Notes under the pieces: model-generated
Told to the model about the DNA's origin: nothing
Seen by the model: the letters and a program-made list of their open reading frames with translations, nothing else
The model's database searches: none
Source: Brevibacillus panacihumi W25
GTDB taxonomy: Bacteria; Bacillota; Bacilli; Brevibacillales; Brevibacillaceae
DNA length: 64,000 nucleotides
NCBI RefSeq assembly: GCF_000503775.1
Contig: NZ_KI629786.1
Coordinates: 140,001 to 204,000, forward strand
Direction: 5' to 3'
Program-made: the position numbers and the translations under genes
In this document: positions 8,823 through 21,173 of the stretch, piece by piece
Layout of the letters: each line of letters starts with the position of its first letter
How positions within the stretch are numbered: position 1 is the first letter of the stretch

Positions 8823-9649
8823 AGGTGCTCCACCAGCTCCTCTTGATGCAGTCCAAACGGGAGATCGTACCCCTTGGCCACCAGTTCATGACGGACACGT
8901 ACCGTGAAAGGCACATCCAAGCCAGCCTCCTGCAGCCGCTCTACCTGTGAAAAAACTTCACCAGGCTGCCCGTCCATGAGGACCTCTCCGCGATTCATCA
9001 CGATTACTCTGTCTGAATCGACCGCTTCTTCGGGAAAATGCGTGATATTGACGATGGTAATGCCTTCTTCCCGATTCAGTTTTTTCGCCAGGTGCATGAC
9101 TTCCTGACGGCCCTGAGGGTCGAGCATGGCGGTAGCTTCGTCCAATATAATAACAGAAGGACGCATCGCCATGATGCCAGCTATCGCTACTCGCTGCTTT
9201 TGTCCGCCTGACAACCGATAGGGTTGAGCCAGCGTGTAGTTCTCCATTCCGACAGAGTGCAGGGCCTCATCAATGCGCTTGCGCATCTCCTGGGGATCTA
9301 CCCCCATATTTTCAAGGCCAAAGGCAACGTCATCCTCAACGGTCGCCCCGACAATCTGATTATCCGGGTTCTGGAAAACCATTCCCACATGACGGCGAAT
9401 CTCCCAAATCATTTCTCCATTCCTGGTATCGGCACCACTGACCAGAATCGTTCCGCTTTCGGGAAGGAGCAACGCGTTCATCAATTTCGCGAGAGTCGAC
9501 TTTCCGGAACCGTTATGCCCCAATACGGATACGAACGATCCCTTGGCAATCGTCAAATCGACTCCCTTTAATACTTCTACCCGTTGGCCTTCTTCTCCAT
9601 CATAGGAAAAAGCGACATTTCGAAACGTCAGCAGGTTCTCCTCGTTCAT
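8798..9649 (-). CDS. ecfA1: ECF transporter ATPase EcfA1
   Basis: 283 residues. Walker A GHNGSGKST (44-52), Q-loop VFQNPDNQ, signature LSGGQKQR (146-153) and Walker B VIILDEATAMLDP. It is the first gene of ecfA1-ecfA2-ecfT-truA, which lies downstream of rplQ in the order found in B. subtilis. The 164-base gap to rplQ shows no convincing terminator, so read-through from the alpha operon is possible. Confidence 0.95.
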   Translation of the reverse strand: MNEENLLTFRNVAFSYDGEEGQRVEVLKGVDLTIAKGSFVSVLGHNGSGKSTLAKLMNALLLPESGTILVSGADTRNGEMIWEIRRHVGMVFQNPDNQIVGATVEDDVAFGLENMGVDPQEMRKRIDEALHSVGMENYTLAQPYRLSGGQKQRVAIAGIMAMRPSVIILDEATAMLDPQGRQEVMHLAKKLNREEGITIVNITHFPEEAVDSDRVIVMNRGEVLMDGQPGEVFSQVERLQEAGLDVPFTVRVRHELVAKGYDLPFGLHQEELVEHLCRLLLTK

Positions 9650-9813
9650 GGGTCAGTCACATCCCTCAACCTCATCCATCCTGGCAATAAAGAAAAAAGA
9701 GTTGAAGCAGAGTCCAGCCTATGACCAGATCTGCCCCCACCCTTTTCGCGGTAGTTTACCAGGTCAGAGATAGAATCCCGTGCCCTCGGTCAAACGACCA
9801 TTTTTACCATCTA

Positions 9814-10173
9814 TTACACCAGCTCGATGAATGCCATAGGAGCTGCATCCCCACGACGAGGACCGGTTTTCAGGATACGAGTGTATCCACCGTTGCGCTC
9901 TTTGAAACGAGGCGCGATTTCATCAAACAGTTTTTGTACAGCATCGCGACCTTCAGCGTTCGCTACTTCTTTGCGTACAAAAGCAGCTACTTGACGACGA
10001 GCATGCAGATCTCCACGCTTCGCCAGCGTAATCATTTGCTCAGCGATTGGGCGCAGTTCTTTTGCCTTCATCTCGGTCGTTTCAATGCGCTCGTGAATGA
10101 TCAGGTCCGTTACCAAGTCGCGGAACAACGCTTTACGCGCCGCACTGCGACGACCCAATTTACGGTATGCCAT
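9814..10173 (-). CDS. rplQ: 50S ribosomal protein L17
   Basis: 119 residues, starting [20 protein letters not shown]. The ATG at 10173 is chosen over longer in-frame starts because it matches the family N-terminus and follows a GGGAGG site. It is the last gene of the alpha operon, 130 bases after rpoA. That gap contains a CTTCGG/CCGAAG pairing enclosing CCCTTTAAGGG, of unknown meaning. Confidence 0.98.
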   Translation of the reverse strand: MAYRKLGRRSAARKALFRDLVTDLIIHERIETTEMKAKELRPIAEQMITLAKRGDLHARRQVAAFVRKEVANAEGRDAVQKLFDEIAPRFKERNGGYTRILKTGPRRGDAAPMAFIELV

Positions 10174-10303
10174 GTTCTTAACCTCCCTTATCACGCTGAC
10201 TATGCCACGCAGATACTTCGGTGCATCCACGTAGGCAAAACCAGATCTGTAGTTCCCTTAAAGGGATCCCGAAGAACAAATGGTGGCCTTGGGCTTCGAT
10301 ACC

Positions 10304-11248
10304 CTAGTCGTCGCTGCGCAAAGACAAACCGAGCTCAGCCAGCTTCTCTTGCACCTCTTCCAGGGATTTGCGACCCAGATTGCGCACTTTCATCATATCT
10401 TCTTCGGTTTTCTGCGTCAGCTCTTGCACGGTGTTGATCCCTGCACGCTTCAGGCAGTTGTAGGAACGAACGGAAAGATCCAGCTCTTCGATGGTCATCT
10501 CCAAGACTTTCTCTTTCTTGTCCTCTTCCTTCTCAACCATGATTTCAGCATCTTTCGCTTCATCTGTCAGACCGACAAACAAGTTCAGATGCTCTGTCAT
10601 GATTTTGGCGCCAAGACTTACGGCTTCTTCCGGACTGATGCTGCCGTTTGCCCATACCTCAAGCGTCAACTTATCATAGTTCGTCATTTGCCCGACACGG
10701 GTATTTTCGACTTGATAGTTCACACGTTTGATTGGCGTGTAGATGGAATCAATCGGAATCACGCCAATAGGCAAATCCTCCGATTTGTTTCCGTCTGCTT
10801 GAACATATCCACGACCACGGCCTGCTGTCATACGAATGTGTAGTCGTCCGCCATTCGCCAACGTAGCAATATGAAGATCAGGGTTCAAGATCTCCACATC
10901 GCTGTCAGCACGGATATCTCCCGCCTTGACGATGCCCTCGCCTTCCGCATCGATTTCGATGATTTTTTCTTCATCGGAATGGATCTTCAGAGCGAGGCCT
11001 TTGATATTCAGGATGATCTCGGTCACATCTTCAACGACGCCTTCAACAGTCGAGAATTCGTGCAGAACACCATCAATTTGCACGGTACGAACTGCCGCAC
11101 CTGGCAACGAAGAGAGGAGAATCCGTCTCAGAGAGTTGCCAAGAGTAGTTCCATAACCGCGCTCAAGAGGTTCCACTACGAATTTTCCGTACGAGTTGTC
11201 GTCGCTTACTTCCACAACCTCGATTTTTGGTTTTTCTATTTCTATCAT
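10304..11248 (-). CDS. rpoA: RNA polymerase alpha subunit
   Basis: 314 residues. The N-terminal assembly domain (about 1-230) includes [20 protein letters not shown] flexible acidic linker leads to the C-terminal DNA- and activator-binding domain (about 245-310, with NCLKRAGI and [12 protein letters not shown]). Full length and typical of Bacillales. It is preceded by a 157-base gap with a long hairpin. Confidence 0.98.
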   Translation of the reverse strand: MIEIEKPKIEVVEVSDDNSYGKFVVEPLERGYGTTLGNSLRRILLSSLPGAAVRTVQIDGVLHEFSTVEGVVEDVTEIILNIKGLALKIHSDEEKIIEIDAEGEGIVKAGDIRADSDVEILNPDLHIATLANGGRLHIRMTAGRGRGYVQADGNKSEDLPIGVIPIDSIYTPIKRVNYQVENTRVGQMTNYDKLTLEVWANGSISPEEAVSLGAKIMTEHLNLFVGLTDEAKDAEIMVEKEEDKKEKVLEMTIEELDLSVRSYNCLKRAGINTVQELTQKTEEDMMKVRNLGRKSLEEVQEKLAELGLSLRSDD

Positions 11249-11273
11249 TAAACAAACCCTCCTTCAAAACGTC

Positions 11274-11316
11274 GAAATTCTTGGGTGGGCCGCATACGTG
11301 CCCACTCAGGAATTTC
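11274..11316 (-). promoter_or_regulatory. Long hairpin just upstream of rpoA
   Basis: On the mRNA strand, GAAATTC (11316-11310) pairs with GAATTTC (11280-11274). Inside it GAGTGGGC pairs with GCCCACCC around a 9-base loop (arms 11300-11308 and 11282-11290, one mismatch). The hairpin ends about 25 bases before the rpoA start and has no U-run, so a regulatory or processing role is more likely than termination. This is an inference from pairing alone. Confidence 0.5.
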
Positions 11317-11405
11317 CCCGGCGGTTTACCGTTTGCGTGCATGACGAGCAAATAAATCAGAATTTACCATTCTAGTATGGACATGTTCTGAACGATATAA
11401 ACCAG

Positions 11406-11804
11406 TTACACGCGGCGACGTTTTGGTGGACGGCAACCGTTGTGCGGAATCGGTGTCACGTCTTTGATCATATTCACTTCGAGACCGGCAGCTTGCAGGG
11501 AACGGATCGCTGCTTCACGACCAGCACCTGGGCCTTTTACCGATACTTCCAGAGAGCGCATGCCATGTTCCATCGCTACGCGTGCTGCCGCTTCAGCAGC
11601 CATTTGCGCTGCAAATGGAGTGCTTTTGCGAGAGCCTTTGAAGCCGAGGGAACCAGCGCTGGACCAAGAGATTGCGTTACCATGTGGGTCAGTGATCGTA
11701 ACGATGGTGTTGTTGAAAGTAGAGCGGATATGCGCTACGCCAACTTCAACATTTTTACGGTCGCGACGACGGGTACGTGTAGCTGCTTGTTTTCTTTTCG
11801 CCAT
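11406..11804 (-). CDS. rpsK: 30S ribosomal protein S11
   Basis: 132 residues. Conserved [19 protein letters not shown] and the C-terminal [10 protein letters not shown] tail. S11 shapes the 30S platform at the E and P sites. It follows rpsM by 16 bases, in the alpha operon order. Confidence 0.98.
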   Translation of the reverse strand: MAKRKQAATRTRRRDRKNVEVGVAHIRSTFNNTIVTITDPHGNAISWSSAGSLGFKGSRKSTPFAAQMAAEAAARVAMEHGMRSLEVSVKGPGAGREAAIRSLQAAGLEVNMIKDVTPIPHNGCRPPKRRRV

Positions 11805-11820
11805 GTCAGTTTACCCTCCT

Positions 11821-12189
11821 TTACTTCTTCTTGTTCGCTACTGTACGACGAGGACCTTTGCGCGTACGAGCATTTGTTTTGGAACGTTGGCCGCGAACAG
11901 GGAGTCCACGACGGTGACGGATACCACGGAAGCAACCGATTTCCATCAAACGTTTGATGTTCAGGGAGATCTCACGACGGAGATCGCCTTCCACCTTCAC
12001 GGATTTGTCGATGTACTCACGCAGTTTAGCTACCTCGTCTTCTGTCAGATCACGGACGCGAGTGTTTACATCTACGCCAGTGGCAGCCAGAATTTTTTGA
12101 GACGTGGGGCGGCCAATACCAAAGATGTAGGTAAGAGCGACTTCCACGCGTTTCTCGCGGGGCAAGTCAACGCCAGCAATACGTGCCAT
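11821..12189 (-). CDS. rpsM: 30S ribosomal protein S13
   Basis: 122 residues starting [20 protein letters not shown], with the basic C-terminal tail [13 protein letters not shown] that reaches the P-site tRNA. It sits on the 30S head and forms bridges with the large subunit. It follows rpmJ at a 21-base distance. Confidence 0.98.
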   Translation of the reverse strand: MARIAGVDLPREKRVEVALTYIFGIGRPTSQKILAATGVDVNTRVRDLTEDEVAKLREYIDKSVKVEGDLRREISLNIKRLMEIGCFRGIRHRRGLPVRGQRSKTNARTRKGPRRTVANKKK

Positions 12190-12210
12190 GTGTAAAAAGC
12201 ACCTCCTTGT

Positions 12211-12342
<132 letters not shown>

Positions 12343-12358
12343 CTAGGGGTTTCACTTA

Positions 12359-12577
12359 TTATTTATAGCGGTACGTAATACGTCCGCGGGTTAAGTCGTA
12401 CGGCGACAGTTCAACAGTTACCTTATCCCCAGGCAGGATACGAATAAAGTGCATGCGAATCTTGCCAGAGACATGAGCAAGGATCTTGTGTCCATTCTCT
12501 AATTCTACCCGAAACATTGCGTTGGGCAAAGGTTCAATAACTGTTCCTTCCACCTCAATAACATCGTCTTTTGCCAT
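12359..12577 (-). CDS. infA: Translation initiation factor IF-1
   Basis: 72 residues, the standard length. S1/OB-fold protein with [13 protein letters not shown] start and the [12 protein letters not shown] end. It binds the A-site of the 30S subunit during initiation. The 117 bases between it and map hold no gene that I can support. Confidence 0.98.
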   Translation of the reverse strand: MAKDDVIEVEGTVIEPLPNAMFRVELENGHKILAHVSGKIRMHFIRILPGDKVTVELSPYDLTRGRITYRYK

Positions 12578-12694
12578 AGTAAACTCTCCTTTCTTCTGCG
12601 CTTCAGTCGGACCATGAGTTTTGCGAAATGATCACACAACGAACTTATCGTCGACACGTTGGACGACAATCTCGGAGAAAACCGAAACCCTCGT

Positions 12695-13441
<747 letters not shown>

Positions 13442-13445
13442 TCGA

Positions 13446-14120
<675 letters not shown>

Positions 14121-14152
14121 TTACAGAGGCTTTTCCGAAAAAAACCAAGACA

Positions 14153-15448
14153 TTACTTGATGAACCCTTGATAGTGGCGCTTGATCAATTGGCTTTCGAT
14201 CTGCTTCATCGTATCGAGAGAAACCCCGATGACGATCAAGAGAGATGTACCACCAATATAGATCGACGTCGGCAAATTGGCCAACTTGCTGAAGAAAAAC
14301 GGCAAGATGGCGATCGCCATCAGGAACAATGCGCCAGCCAGAGTCAGACGGTTCAACGTACGTGTAATGTACACCTCGGTGTTTTTACCAGGACGAATAC
14401 CAGGGATGTAACCGCCATTCTTCCTCATGTTTTCCGCCATTTGCACAGGGTTGATCTGTACAAAGGTGTAAAAATACGTGAAACCAATGATCAGGATAGC
14501 GTACAACGCCATTCCGATTGGTTCATTCACTTGGAAGTTATGGTAGATCCAGTTGGCAAAGCCAGTACCGGAGGCATCTACCCAGAACTGAGCGATTGTC
14601 GATGGGAACATCACGAGCGAAACAGCGAAGATGACTGGAATAACACCAGCAGAGTTGATCTTCAATGGAATATGAGTGGATTGACCACCATACATTTTCC
14701 GACCAACAACGCGCTTGGCATATTGCACAGGAATCTTACGTACACCTTGCTGCATGAAGATAACCCCGACAATAAGGGCGAGGATCACCAAGAGGATGAT
14801 TACGACCTTTACGATACTGAAGAAAAGATTCTGAGACGGATCTGCAAACTGCGTTGCGTAGATCGTACCCATTCCGGTTGGAATATGAGCCACGATACCA
14901 GCCACGATCAGGATTGATATCCCGTTCCCAATCCCCTTCTCGGTAATCTGTTCCCCCATCCACATCATGAATGCCGTACCAGCCGTCAAGGTCAATGCAA
15001 TGAGTGCATAGCTGCCAACCGATGTATCATTCAGCAATCCAGGAGCCATATTGTTGAAGCCGATCGTCATCCCGACGGATTGAATCAACCCCAAAATAAT
15101 CGTGGAGTAGCGTGTCACCGTAGCGATTTTGCGACGGCCCACTTCTCCTTCGCGCGCCCATTGCGTAAGCTTGGGCACTACGTCCATAGAAAGAAGCTGC
15201 ATGATAATGGATGCTGTGATGTAAGGCATAATCCCCATTGCAAAAATCGAGAAGTTTTGCAAAGCCCCACCAGAGAAAGTGTTCAACAATCCCAACAATT
15301 GGTTGGTGTTTTGCTGAAACAACTCGACGTTTACATTAGGAACAGGGATAAAGGTCCCGATCCGAAAGACTACCAGCATCATAAGTGTAAACAGGATCTT
15401 ACGACGCAGGTCGCCAATTTTAAAAATGTTAGTCAAGGACGCTAACAT
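14153..15448 (-). CDS. secY: Preprotein translocase subunit SecY
   Basis: 431 residues with ten membrane helices, the channel-forming subunit of the Sec translocon. Conserved segments include GIMPYITASIIMQLL (helix 2/plug region) and the cytosolic loop GIRPGKNTEVYI. The start overlaps the rplO stop by one base (TAATG), indicating coupled translation. SecE is encoded at 42894-43109 in this window. Confidence 0.98.
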   Translation of the reverse strand: MLASLTNIFKIGDLRRKILFTLMMLVVFRIGTFIPVPNVNVELFQQNTNQLLGLLNTFSGGALQNFSIFAMGIMPYITASIIMQLLSMDVVPKLTQWAREGEVGRRKIATVTRYSTIILGLIQSVGMTIGFNNMAPGLLNDTSVGSYALIALTLTAGTAFMMWMGEQITEKGIGNGISILIVAGIVAHIPTGMGTIYATQFADPSQNLFFSIVKVVIILLVILALIVGVIFMQQGVRKIPVQYAKRVVGRKMYGGQSTHIPLKINSAGVIPVIFAVSLVMFPSTIAQFWVDASGTGFANWIYHNFQVNEPIGMALYAILIIGFTYFYTFVQINPVQMAENMRKNGGYIPGIRPGKNTEVYITRTLNRLTLAGALFLMAIAILPFFFSKLANLPTSIYIGGTSLLIVIGVSLDTMKQIESQLIKRHYQGFIK

Positions 15449-15888
15449 TAGATCACCTCGGTTGTTCCACCGACTTGAGCGATCTTCTCAGCAGCTGCGC
15501 CAGAGAACTTGTGAGCTTTTACGGTCAGCTTCACAGTCAGTTCGCCGTTAGCAAGAACCTTCACACCATCGCGGAGTGCGCTGATAACACCGGTTGCCAA
15601 GAGCAGTTCAGGTGTTACTACAGTGCCTTCCTCGAAACGGTTCAGCGCATCCAAGCTCACAATTGTGAACTCTTTACGGTTGATGTTGTTGAAACCGCGT
15701 TTAGGCAGACGACGGAACAAAGGATTTTGTCCACCCTCAAAACCGAGGCGAACGCCGCCACCGGAACGAGAATTTTGACCTTTGTGACCTTTACCAGCAG
15801 TTTTACCAGTACCGCTACCGATACCGCGACCGATGCGTTTACGAGTGTGACGAGAACCTTCTGCAGGTTGCAGTTCGTGCAATTTCAT
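15448..15888 (-). CDS. rplO: 50S ribosomal protein L15
   Basis: 146 residues starting [20 protein letters not shown]. The ATG at 15888 is used because the upstream in-frame GTG forms part of the AGGAGGTG binding site itself. L15 is a late-assembly protein of the large subunit. Its stop overlaps the secY start. Confidence 0.98.
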   Translation of the reverse strand: MKLHELQPAEGSRHTRKRIGRGIGSGTGKTAGKGHKGQNSRSGGGVRLGFEGGQNPLFRRLPKRGFNNINRKEFTIVSLDALNRFEEGTVVTPELLLATGVISALRDGVKVLANGELTVKLTVKAHKFSGAAAEKIAQVGGTTEVI

Positions 15889-15920
15889 ACGTTGCACCTC
15901 CTAACTGATTGAAATGCTTT

Positions 15921-16106
15921 TTACGCTTCTACTTCTTTCACTTCAACCAAGTGCTTCACTTTGAAAACCATACCGCGGATCGCAGCGTTATCTTCTTTCA
16001 CCACGGACGAATTGATTTTGCGAAGACCCAGTGCTTTAACCGTATCTTTTTGATCGACAGTACGACCGATCAGGCTGCGTTTGAGGGTGATTTGCAATTT
16101 TGCCAT
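15921..16106 (-). CDS. rpmD: 50S ribosomal protein L30
   Basis: 61 residues, starting [14 protein letters not shown]. An ATG two codons earlier lies too close to the AAGGAGGG site, so 16106 is chosen. Small large-subunit protein between rpsE and rplO, the normal spc position. Confidence 0.97.
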   Translation of the reverse strand: MAKLQITLKRSLIGRTVDQKDTVKALGLRKINSSVVKEDNAAIRGMVFKVKHLVEVKEVEA

Positions 16107-16122
16107 GTTCATTCCCTCCTTA

Positions 16123-16620
16123 TTAACCCAACAACTCGTCAACAGTCTTACCGCGCAGTTTCGCGACATCTTCCGCTGTTTTCAGACGGCCGAGGCCTTC
16201 CAGCGTAGCGTTGACCATGTTGATAGGATTGTTGGAACCAAGAGACTTACTCAGGATATCACCTACACCTGCCAGTTCGAGTACCGCACGAACAGGGCCG
16301 CCCGCGATAACACCAGTACCTGGTGCTGCAGGCTTCAGGAGTACTTTACCGGAACCGAAACGGCAGAGAACTTCGTGAGGAAGAGTCGTTCCTCTCATCG
16401 GTACGCGGATCAGTTTTTTCTTCGCGTCGTCAATTGCTTTGCGAATCGCGTCTGGTACTTCTTGAGCTTTCCCCATACCGGCACCAACGTGTCCGTTACG
16501 GTCACCCACAACAACCAGGGCGCTGAAGCTCATGCGACGTCCACCTTTAACCGTCTTAGCTACGCGGTTAACGGCGACTACTTTTTCTTCGAGCTCTAAT
16601 TTGCTAGGGTCGATACGCAT
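16123..16620 (-). CDS. rpsE: 30S ribosomal protein S5
   Basis: 165 residues with the dsRNA-binding-like N-domain and the C-terminal fold. The loop [16 protein letters not shown], where spectinomycin-resistance changes usually lie, looks unaltered. S5 acts in decoding fidelity and mRNA entry. spc operon position. Confidence 0.98.
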   Translation of the reverse strand: MRIDPSKLELEEKVVAVNRVAKTVKGGRRMSFSALVVVGDRNGHVGAGMGKAQEVPDAIRKAIDDAKKKLIRVPMRGTTLPHEVLCRFGSGKVLLKPAAPGTGVIAGGPVRAVLELAGVGDILSKSLGSNNPINMVNATLEGLGRLKTAEDVAKLRGKTVDELLG

Positions 16621-16638
16621 TCCTTACCCTCCTTGTTG

Positions 16639-17001
16639 TTAGAATTGCAGACCAGCTTCACGAGCTGCTTCTGCCAGTGCTTTAATACGTCCATGATAGA
16701 TGTAACCACCACGGTCAAAAATCACTTCAGTCGCACCTTTTTCTTGTGCACGCTTAGCGATCAGTGTGCCAACAGCCGTAGCAGCTTCCACATTAGCCCC
16801 GTTTTTCAGGCCAAGCTCTTTATCCAAAGAAGATGCAGATGCCAAAGTTACGCCAGTTGCATCGTCAATCAGTTGAGCATAGATGTGTTTCGAAGAACGG
16901 AATACGTTCAGACGAGGGCGGATAGCAGAACCAATTACCCGTTTGCGAATACGCAGGTGACGTTTTTTCCGTGCTTTGTTTTTATCAGCTTTCGTAAACA
17001 T
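16639..17001 (-). CDS. rplR: 50S ribosomal protein L18
   Basis: 120 residues. Basic N-terminus and the conserved [14 protein letters not shown] and [16 protein letters not shown] motifs. L18 binds 5S rRNA together with L5. Standard spc order after rplF. Confidence 0.98.
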   Translation of the reverse strand: MFTKADKNKARKKRHLRIRKRVIGSAIRPRLNVFRSSKHIYAQLIDDATGVTLASASSLDKELGLKNGANVEAATAVGTLIAKRAQEKGATEVIFDRGGYIYHGRIKALAEAAREAGLQF

Positions 17002-17034
17002 TAAGCGGCCTCCTTTCTCATGAAACTACGCGGC

Positions 17035-17571
17035 TTACTTACCTTTTTTACCTTCTTTACGACGAACCACTTCATCGCTGTACTTGATCCCTTTGCCTTT
17101 GTATGGCTCAGGTTTGCGAAGTGCGCGGATTTCAGCAGCGATTTGTCCAACGCGCTCTTTATTGATCCCTTTAACCACCAGTGTGGTTTGGTTAGGAACA
17201 TCGATCTCAATACCTGCTTCTGGTGTTACTTCTACTGGATGAGAGAATCCAAGAGAAAGTGTGATGCCATTGCCGCTTTTCGCAGCACGGTAACCTACAC
17301 CAACCAGTTCCAGGGTACGAGTGAAGCCTTCCGAAACGCCTGTTACCATGTTGGCAACCAGCGCACGAGTTGTACCATGCAGGGAGCGGTGAAGTTTGTT
17401 GTCGCTAGGACGCTCAACGATTACTTCGTTTTCAGCGATGTTGATTTTGATATCTGGGTGAAAGCTACGAACGAGTTGACCCTTAGGGCCCTTTACCGTC
17501 AGCTCAGTTCCGTTCAGAGTGAGGGTAACGCCTGCAGGTACCACGATCGGTTTTCTACCGACACGAGACAT
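17035..17571 (-). CDS. rplF: 50S ribosomal protein L6
   Basis: 178 residues, starting [15 protein letters not shown]. The ATG at 17571 fits the family N-terminus and is preceded by GGAGGTG. The C-terminal [13 protein letters not shown] motif contacts the sarcin-ricin region of 23S rRNA. spc operon. Confidence 0.98.
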   Translation of the reverse strand: MSRVGRKPIVVPAGVTLTLNGTELTVKGPKGQLVRSFHPDIKINIAENEVIVERPSDNKLHRSLHGTTRALVANMVTGVSEGFTRTLELVGVGYRAAKSGNGITLSLGFSHPVEVTPEAGIEIDVPNQTTLVVKGINKERVGQIAAEIRALRKPEPYKGKGIKYSDEVVRRKEGKKGK

Positions 17572-17605
17572 GTGGTGCACCTCCTGTGCTTTTGCAATCT
17601 ATGAA

Positions 17606-18004
17606 TTACCAAACGTATGCGAGTACTTCTCCGCCAACGTGAGCTTGACGAGCTTGCTTGTCAGTCATAACGCCAGTGGAAGTAGAGATGATCGCGCAAC
17701 CAAGTCCGCCCAGAACCTTAGGCACTTCTGTGTTCTTTGCATATACACGAAGACCAGGCTTGGAGATGCGTTTCAGACCTGTGATGACGCGCTCGTTGTT
17801 TTGACCGTACTTCAGGAAAACGCGGATAATCCCTTGCTTGTTGTCTTCGACAAACTCAGCATCGCGGATGAAGCCTTCTTCTTTCAGAATGCGCGCGATT
17901 TCCTTCTTGATTTGAGACGCCGGGATCTCCACTTTCTCGTGGCGAACCATGTTGGCGTTACGAATGCGTGTCAACATATCTGCAATTGGATCAGTCATTA
18001 CCAT
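17606..18004 (-). CDS. rpsH: 30S ribosomal protein S8
   Basis: 132 residues starting [18 protein letters not shown], with the C-terminal [13 protein letters not shown] motif that binds 16S rRNA helix 21. Standard spc position. Confidence 0.98.
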   Translation of the reverse strand: MVMTDPIADMLTRIRNANMVRHEKVEIPASQIKKEIARILKEEGFIRDAEFVEDNKQGIIRVFLKYGQNNERVITGLKRISKPGLRVYAKNTEVPKVLGGLGCAIISTSTGVMTDKQARQAHVGGEVLAYVW

Positions 18005-18031
18005 GAGAGAAAACCTCCTTCCCGTTTCAAA

Positions 18032-18217
18032 TTACCAGCTTGCTTTTTTCACGCCTGGAATTTGACCTTTATAAGCAAGTTCACGGAAGCAAATACGGCA
18101 GAGTTTGAATTTGCGCAATACGGAGTGAGGACGTCCGCAACGCTCGCAACGAGTGTACGCGCGAACAGCAAACTTCGGCTGACGCTGTTGCTTGATGATC
18201 ATTGATTTCTTTGCCAC
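18032..18217 (-). CDS. rpsZ: 30S ribosomal protein S14, zinc-binding short form
   Basis: 61 residues with two CxxC pairs (CERC and CRIC), the zinc-ribbon S14 type. No zinc-free paralog is seen in this window. It lies between rplE and rpsH as usual. Confidence 0.97.
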   Translation of the reverse strand: MAKKSMIIKQQRQPKFAVRAYTRCERCGRPHSVLRKFKLCRICFRELAYKGQIPGVKKASW

Positions 18218-18241
18218 ATTCTTCCCTCCTTACGAGTGGGT

Positions 18242-18784
18242 TTATTTACGGAATGGCATACCCATTTGAGTCAAAAGCTCACGAGCTTCCTCATCCGTTT
18301 TTGCGGAAGTGACAATTACGATGTCCATACCGCGTACTTTATCAATTTTATCGTACTCGATCTCAGGGAAGATCAGTTGTTCCTTCAGACCAAGTGTGTA
18401 GTTACCGCGACCATCGAACGCCTTGGAAGAGATTCCGCGGAAGTCACGAACACGCGGCAGAGAAACGTTCATCAACTTGTCGAGGAAGTGGTACATACGC
18501 TCGCCGCGCAGGGTTACCTTTGCACCGATCGGCATACCTTCACGCAATTTGAAACCAGCGATGGATTTCTTCGCGCGAGTTACTACAGGTTTTTGACCAG
18601 AGATAATGGACAGGTCTTCCACTGCAGTATCCAAGGCTTTAGCGTTAGCAACAGCTTCGCCAACACCCATGTTGATGATGATTTTCTCTACTTTTGGTAC
18701 TTGCATGATGGAAGTGTAGTTAAACTTGCTCATCAGAGCAGGTACGATTTCCTTCGAATACTTTTCTTTCAATCTTACTGCCAT
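18242..18784 (-). CDS. rplE: 50S ribosomal protein L5
   Basis: 180 residues, starting [20 protein letters not shown]. It binds 5S rRNA and contacts the P-site tRNA elbow. Full length; spc operon order. Confidence 0.98.
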   Translation of the reverse strand: MAVRLKEKYSKEIVPALMSKFNYTSIMQVPKVEKIIINMGVGEAVANAKALDTAVEDLSIISGQKPVVTRAKKSIAGFKLREGMPIGAKVTLRGERMYHFLDKLMNVSLPRVRDFRGISSKAFDGRGNYTLGLKEQLIFPEIEYDKIDKVRGMDIVIVTSAKTDEEARELLTQMGMPFRK

Positions 18785-18810
18785 CTAGAACGTCCTCCTT
18801 TCCGACCTGA

Positions 18811-19125
18811 CTACTTGTCGATTACTTCGCCAGATTTTTTCGCATACCGAACTTTCTTGCCGTTATCCAATACTTTGTAACCGATGCGAGTTGCTGTGCC
18901 GGACTTCGGATCGATCAAAGATACGTTGGAAACGTGAATCGGTGCTTCTTGAGTAACAATGCCGCCTTGCGGATTGGCTTGAGACGGACGGCTGTGTTTT
19001 TTCACGAGGTTGATACCTTCAACCAGAACGCGATCTTTCTTAGGAAAGGCAGCGAGAACGCGACCTTTTTTCCCTTTGTCCTTGCCCGCATTTACGATAA
19101 CAGTGTCGCCTTTTTTAACGTGCAT
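18811..19125 (-). CDS. rplX: 50S ribosomal protein L24
   Basis: 104 residues with an N-terminal KOW motif ([20 protein letters not shown]). It is an assembly initiator of the large subunit. The ATG at 19125 matches the family start; a start four codons earlier coincides with the GGAGGTG site. Confidence 0.98.
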   Translation of the reverse strand: MHVKKGDTVIVNAGKDKGKKGRVLAAFPKKDRVLVEGINLVKKHSRPSQANPQGGIVTQEAPIHVSNVSLIDPKSGTATRIGYKVLDNGKKVRYAKKSGEVIDK

Positions 19126-19174
19126 CGCTTGGTGCACCTCCTATCGAACAAACTACCTGGTTATAAACGTTCAA

Positions 19175-19543
19175 TTAGATAACCTCTGGAGCAAGAGAGA
19201 TGATCTTCATGAAATCCTTGTCGCGGAGCTCACGAGCCACAGGTCCAAAGATACGGGTACCACGAGGGGATTGATCTTCTTTGATGACAACTGCTGCATT
19301 TTCATCAAAACGAATGTAAGAACCGTCTGGACGGCGAACGCCGCTCACTGTACGTACTACAACCGCTTTAACTACTTGACCTTTCTTGACAACGCCGCCG
19401 GGTGTAGCGGATTTAACGGAGCACACAATAACATCACCGATGTTCGCCGTTTTGCGACCGGAACCACCCAGTACCTTGATGCACATGAGTTCCTTTGCAC
19501 CGGAGTTGTCAGCAACAGCCAATCTCGTCTGAGTTTGGATCAT
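19175..19543 (-). CDS. rplN: 50S ribosomal protein L14
   Basis: 122 residues starting [20 protein letters not shown], with the basic [19 protein letters not shown] end. It forms an intersubunit bridge. Standard order. Confidence 0.98.
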   Translation of the reverse strand: MIQTQTRLAVADNSGAKELMCIKVLGGSGRKTANIGDVIVCSVKSATPGGVVKKGQVVKAVVVRTVSGVRRPDGSYIRFDENAAVVIKEDQSPRGTRIFGPVARELRDKDFMKIISLAPEVI

Positions 19544-19584
19544 TTACTGTTCCTCCTTTCGGAATTGATATCCGAAAATCTAAC

Positions 19585-19851
19585 TTATACAATTACTGCC
19601 TCTTCGACGATACGTACCAAGCGGAAACGCTTGTCTTTGGACAATGGACGGGTTTCCATCAATTCCACGATGTCGCCCACTTTTGCCGTGTTGTTTTCGT
19701 CGTGAGCCTTGAACTTTTTGGAGTATTTCACACGCTTGCCGTACAAAGTATGCTTCTTGTAAGTTTCAACAAGAACCACGATGGTTTTATCCATTTTGTC
19801 GGAAACGACGCGACCTACAACGGAACGACGCATATTGCGATCTGCGGTCAT
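19585..19851 (-). CDS. rpsQ: 30S ribosomal protein S17
   Basis: 88 residues; OB-fold protein with [20 protein letters not shown] and the [17 protein letters not shown] loop. Binds the 16S rRNA 5' domain. Standard order. Confidence 0.98.
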   Translation of the reverse strand: MTADRNMRRSVVGRVVSDKMDKTIVVLVETYKKHTLYGKRVKYSKKFKAHDENNTAKVGDIVELMETRPLSKDKRFRLVRIVEEAVIV

Positions 19852-19873
19852 CGTTCAAACCTCCTTCCTCAAA

Positions 19874-20071
19874 TTAGCCGATTCCCAATTCTCTCTGGCG
19901 CAGGATGGTTTTCGCACGTGCAATATCCTTGCGCACTTGTTTGATGCGAGACGTGGTTTCGAGTTGACCCGTAGCCAACTGGAAACGAAGGTTGAACAAC
20001 TCTTCTTTCAAAGAAGCGACGTTTTGTTCGATCTCGGCAGTGGTCAAATTACGGAACTCATTAGCCTTCAT
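19874..20071 (-). CDS. rpmC: 50S ribosomal protein L29
   Basis: 65 residues, starting [18 protein letters not shown]; a two-helix protein near the exit tunnel. The ATG at 20071 overlaps the last 11 bases of rplP, so the two are probably translationally coupled. Confidence 0.97.
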   Translation of the reverse strand: MKANEFRNLTTAEIEQNVASLKEELFNLRFQLATGQLETTSRIKQVRKDIARAKTILRQRELGIG

Positions 20072-20495
20072 GTGCGTCACCACCCACTTCTTCACGCTTC
20101 ACGAATTTGCACTTGATTGGCAGTTTGTGCATAGCCAGGCGCATAGCTTCGCGAGCGACTTCTTCAGGTACGCCAGCAAGTTCAAACATGATCTTGCCTG
20201 GTTTCACTACCGCTACCCATTTCTCAGGAGAACCTTTACCGGAACCCATCCGTACTTCGAGCGGTTTTTGTGTTACTGGTTTATCTGGGAAGATTTTGAT
20301 CCATACTTTACCGCCACGCTTGATATAACGTGTCATCGCGATACGGGCAGCCTCGATTTGACGGTTGGTTACCCAGGATGGTTCTACTGCTTGCAATCCG
20401 TATTCACCGAACGCAATTGTGGTACCACCTTTTGCGTTACCGGCCATTTTCCCACGGTGTTGTTTACGGTGTTTCACGCGTCTTGGCGTCAACAT
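20061..20495 (-). CDS. rplP: 50S ribosomal protein L16
   Basis: 144 residues, starting [15 protein letters not shown]. It lies near the A-site tRNA elbow and is the usual site of orthosomycin resistance changes; none was assessed. It begins 2 bases after rpsC and overlaps rpmC. Confidence 0.98.
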   Translation of the reverse strand: MLTPRRVKHRKQHRGKMAGNAKGGTTIAFGEYGLQAVEPSWVTNRQIEAARIAMTRYIKRGGKVWIKIFPDKPVTQKPLEVRMGSGKGSPEKWVAVVKPGKIMFELAGVPEEVAREAMRLAMHKLPIKCKFVKREEVGGDAHEG

Positions 20496-20497
20496 GA

Positions 20498-21160
20498 TTA
20501 CTTGCCTCCTTCCTCAGTAGCGACGTTCTTTCTCGCTGGAAGGACTTCTCCACGGTAGATCCACACTTTCACACCGATGCGACCATAAGTGGTATGTGCT
20601 TCTGCAGTACCGTAGTCGATATCAGCGCGCAATGTGTGAAGCGGAACAGTACCTTCACTGTAGCCTTCAGAACGAGCGATGTCAGCTCCGCCCAGACGAC
20701 CGCTTACCAAGGTTTTGATACCTTTCGCACCAGCGCGCAGCGTACGAGTGATCGATTGCTTTTGCGCACGACGGAAAGAAATACGGTTTTCCAATTGGCG
20801 TGCGATATTTTCAGCTACCAGAGTAGCATCCAGGTCAGGACGTTTTACTTCGTTGATATTGATATGAACGCGTTTGCCAGTCAGATCAGTCAAGGATTTG
20901 CGCAGAATTTCGACCTCTGCTCCACCTTTACCAATTACCATTCCAGGCTTAGCGGTGTGAATCGTTACGTTCACGCGATTTGCAGCGCGTTCGATTTCGA
21001 TCGTGGATACAGCAGCATCTTTCAGACGCCCTTTTACAAACTTGCGGATTTTCAAGTCTTCGTGCAACAGGGTTGCGAAGTCCTTGTCAGCGTACCATTT
21101 GGACTCCCAGTCGCGAATGACACCGATCCGAAGACCTACCGGGCTTACCTTTTGACCCAC
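20498..21160 (-). CDS. rpsC: 30S ribosomal protein S3
   Basis: 220 residues with the N-terminal KH domain ([15 protein letters not shown]) and the C-terminal S3 fold. It lines the mRNA entry channel. Starts [20 protein letters not shown]. Confidence 0.98.
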   Translation of the reverse strand: MGQKVSPVGLRIGVIRDWESKWYADKDFATLLHEDLKIRKFVKGRLKDAAVSTIEIERAANRVNVTIHTAKPGMVIGKGGAEVEILRKSLTDLTGKRVHININEVKRPDLDATLVAENIARQLENRISFRRAQKQSITRTLRAGAKGIKTLVSGRLGGADIARSEGYSEGTVPLHTLRADIDYGTAEAHTTYGRIGVKVWIYRGEVLPARKNVATEEGGK

Positions 21161-21173
21161 ACGTAATCCCTCC

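Noticed and set aside
12578..12694. Possible small KOW-domain gene between map and infA, as found in some Bacillales
   Set aside because: The 117-base gap holds no KOW-like frame. No gene is supported.
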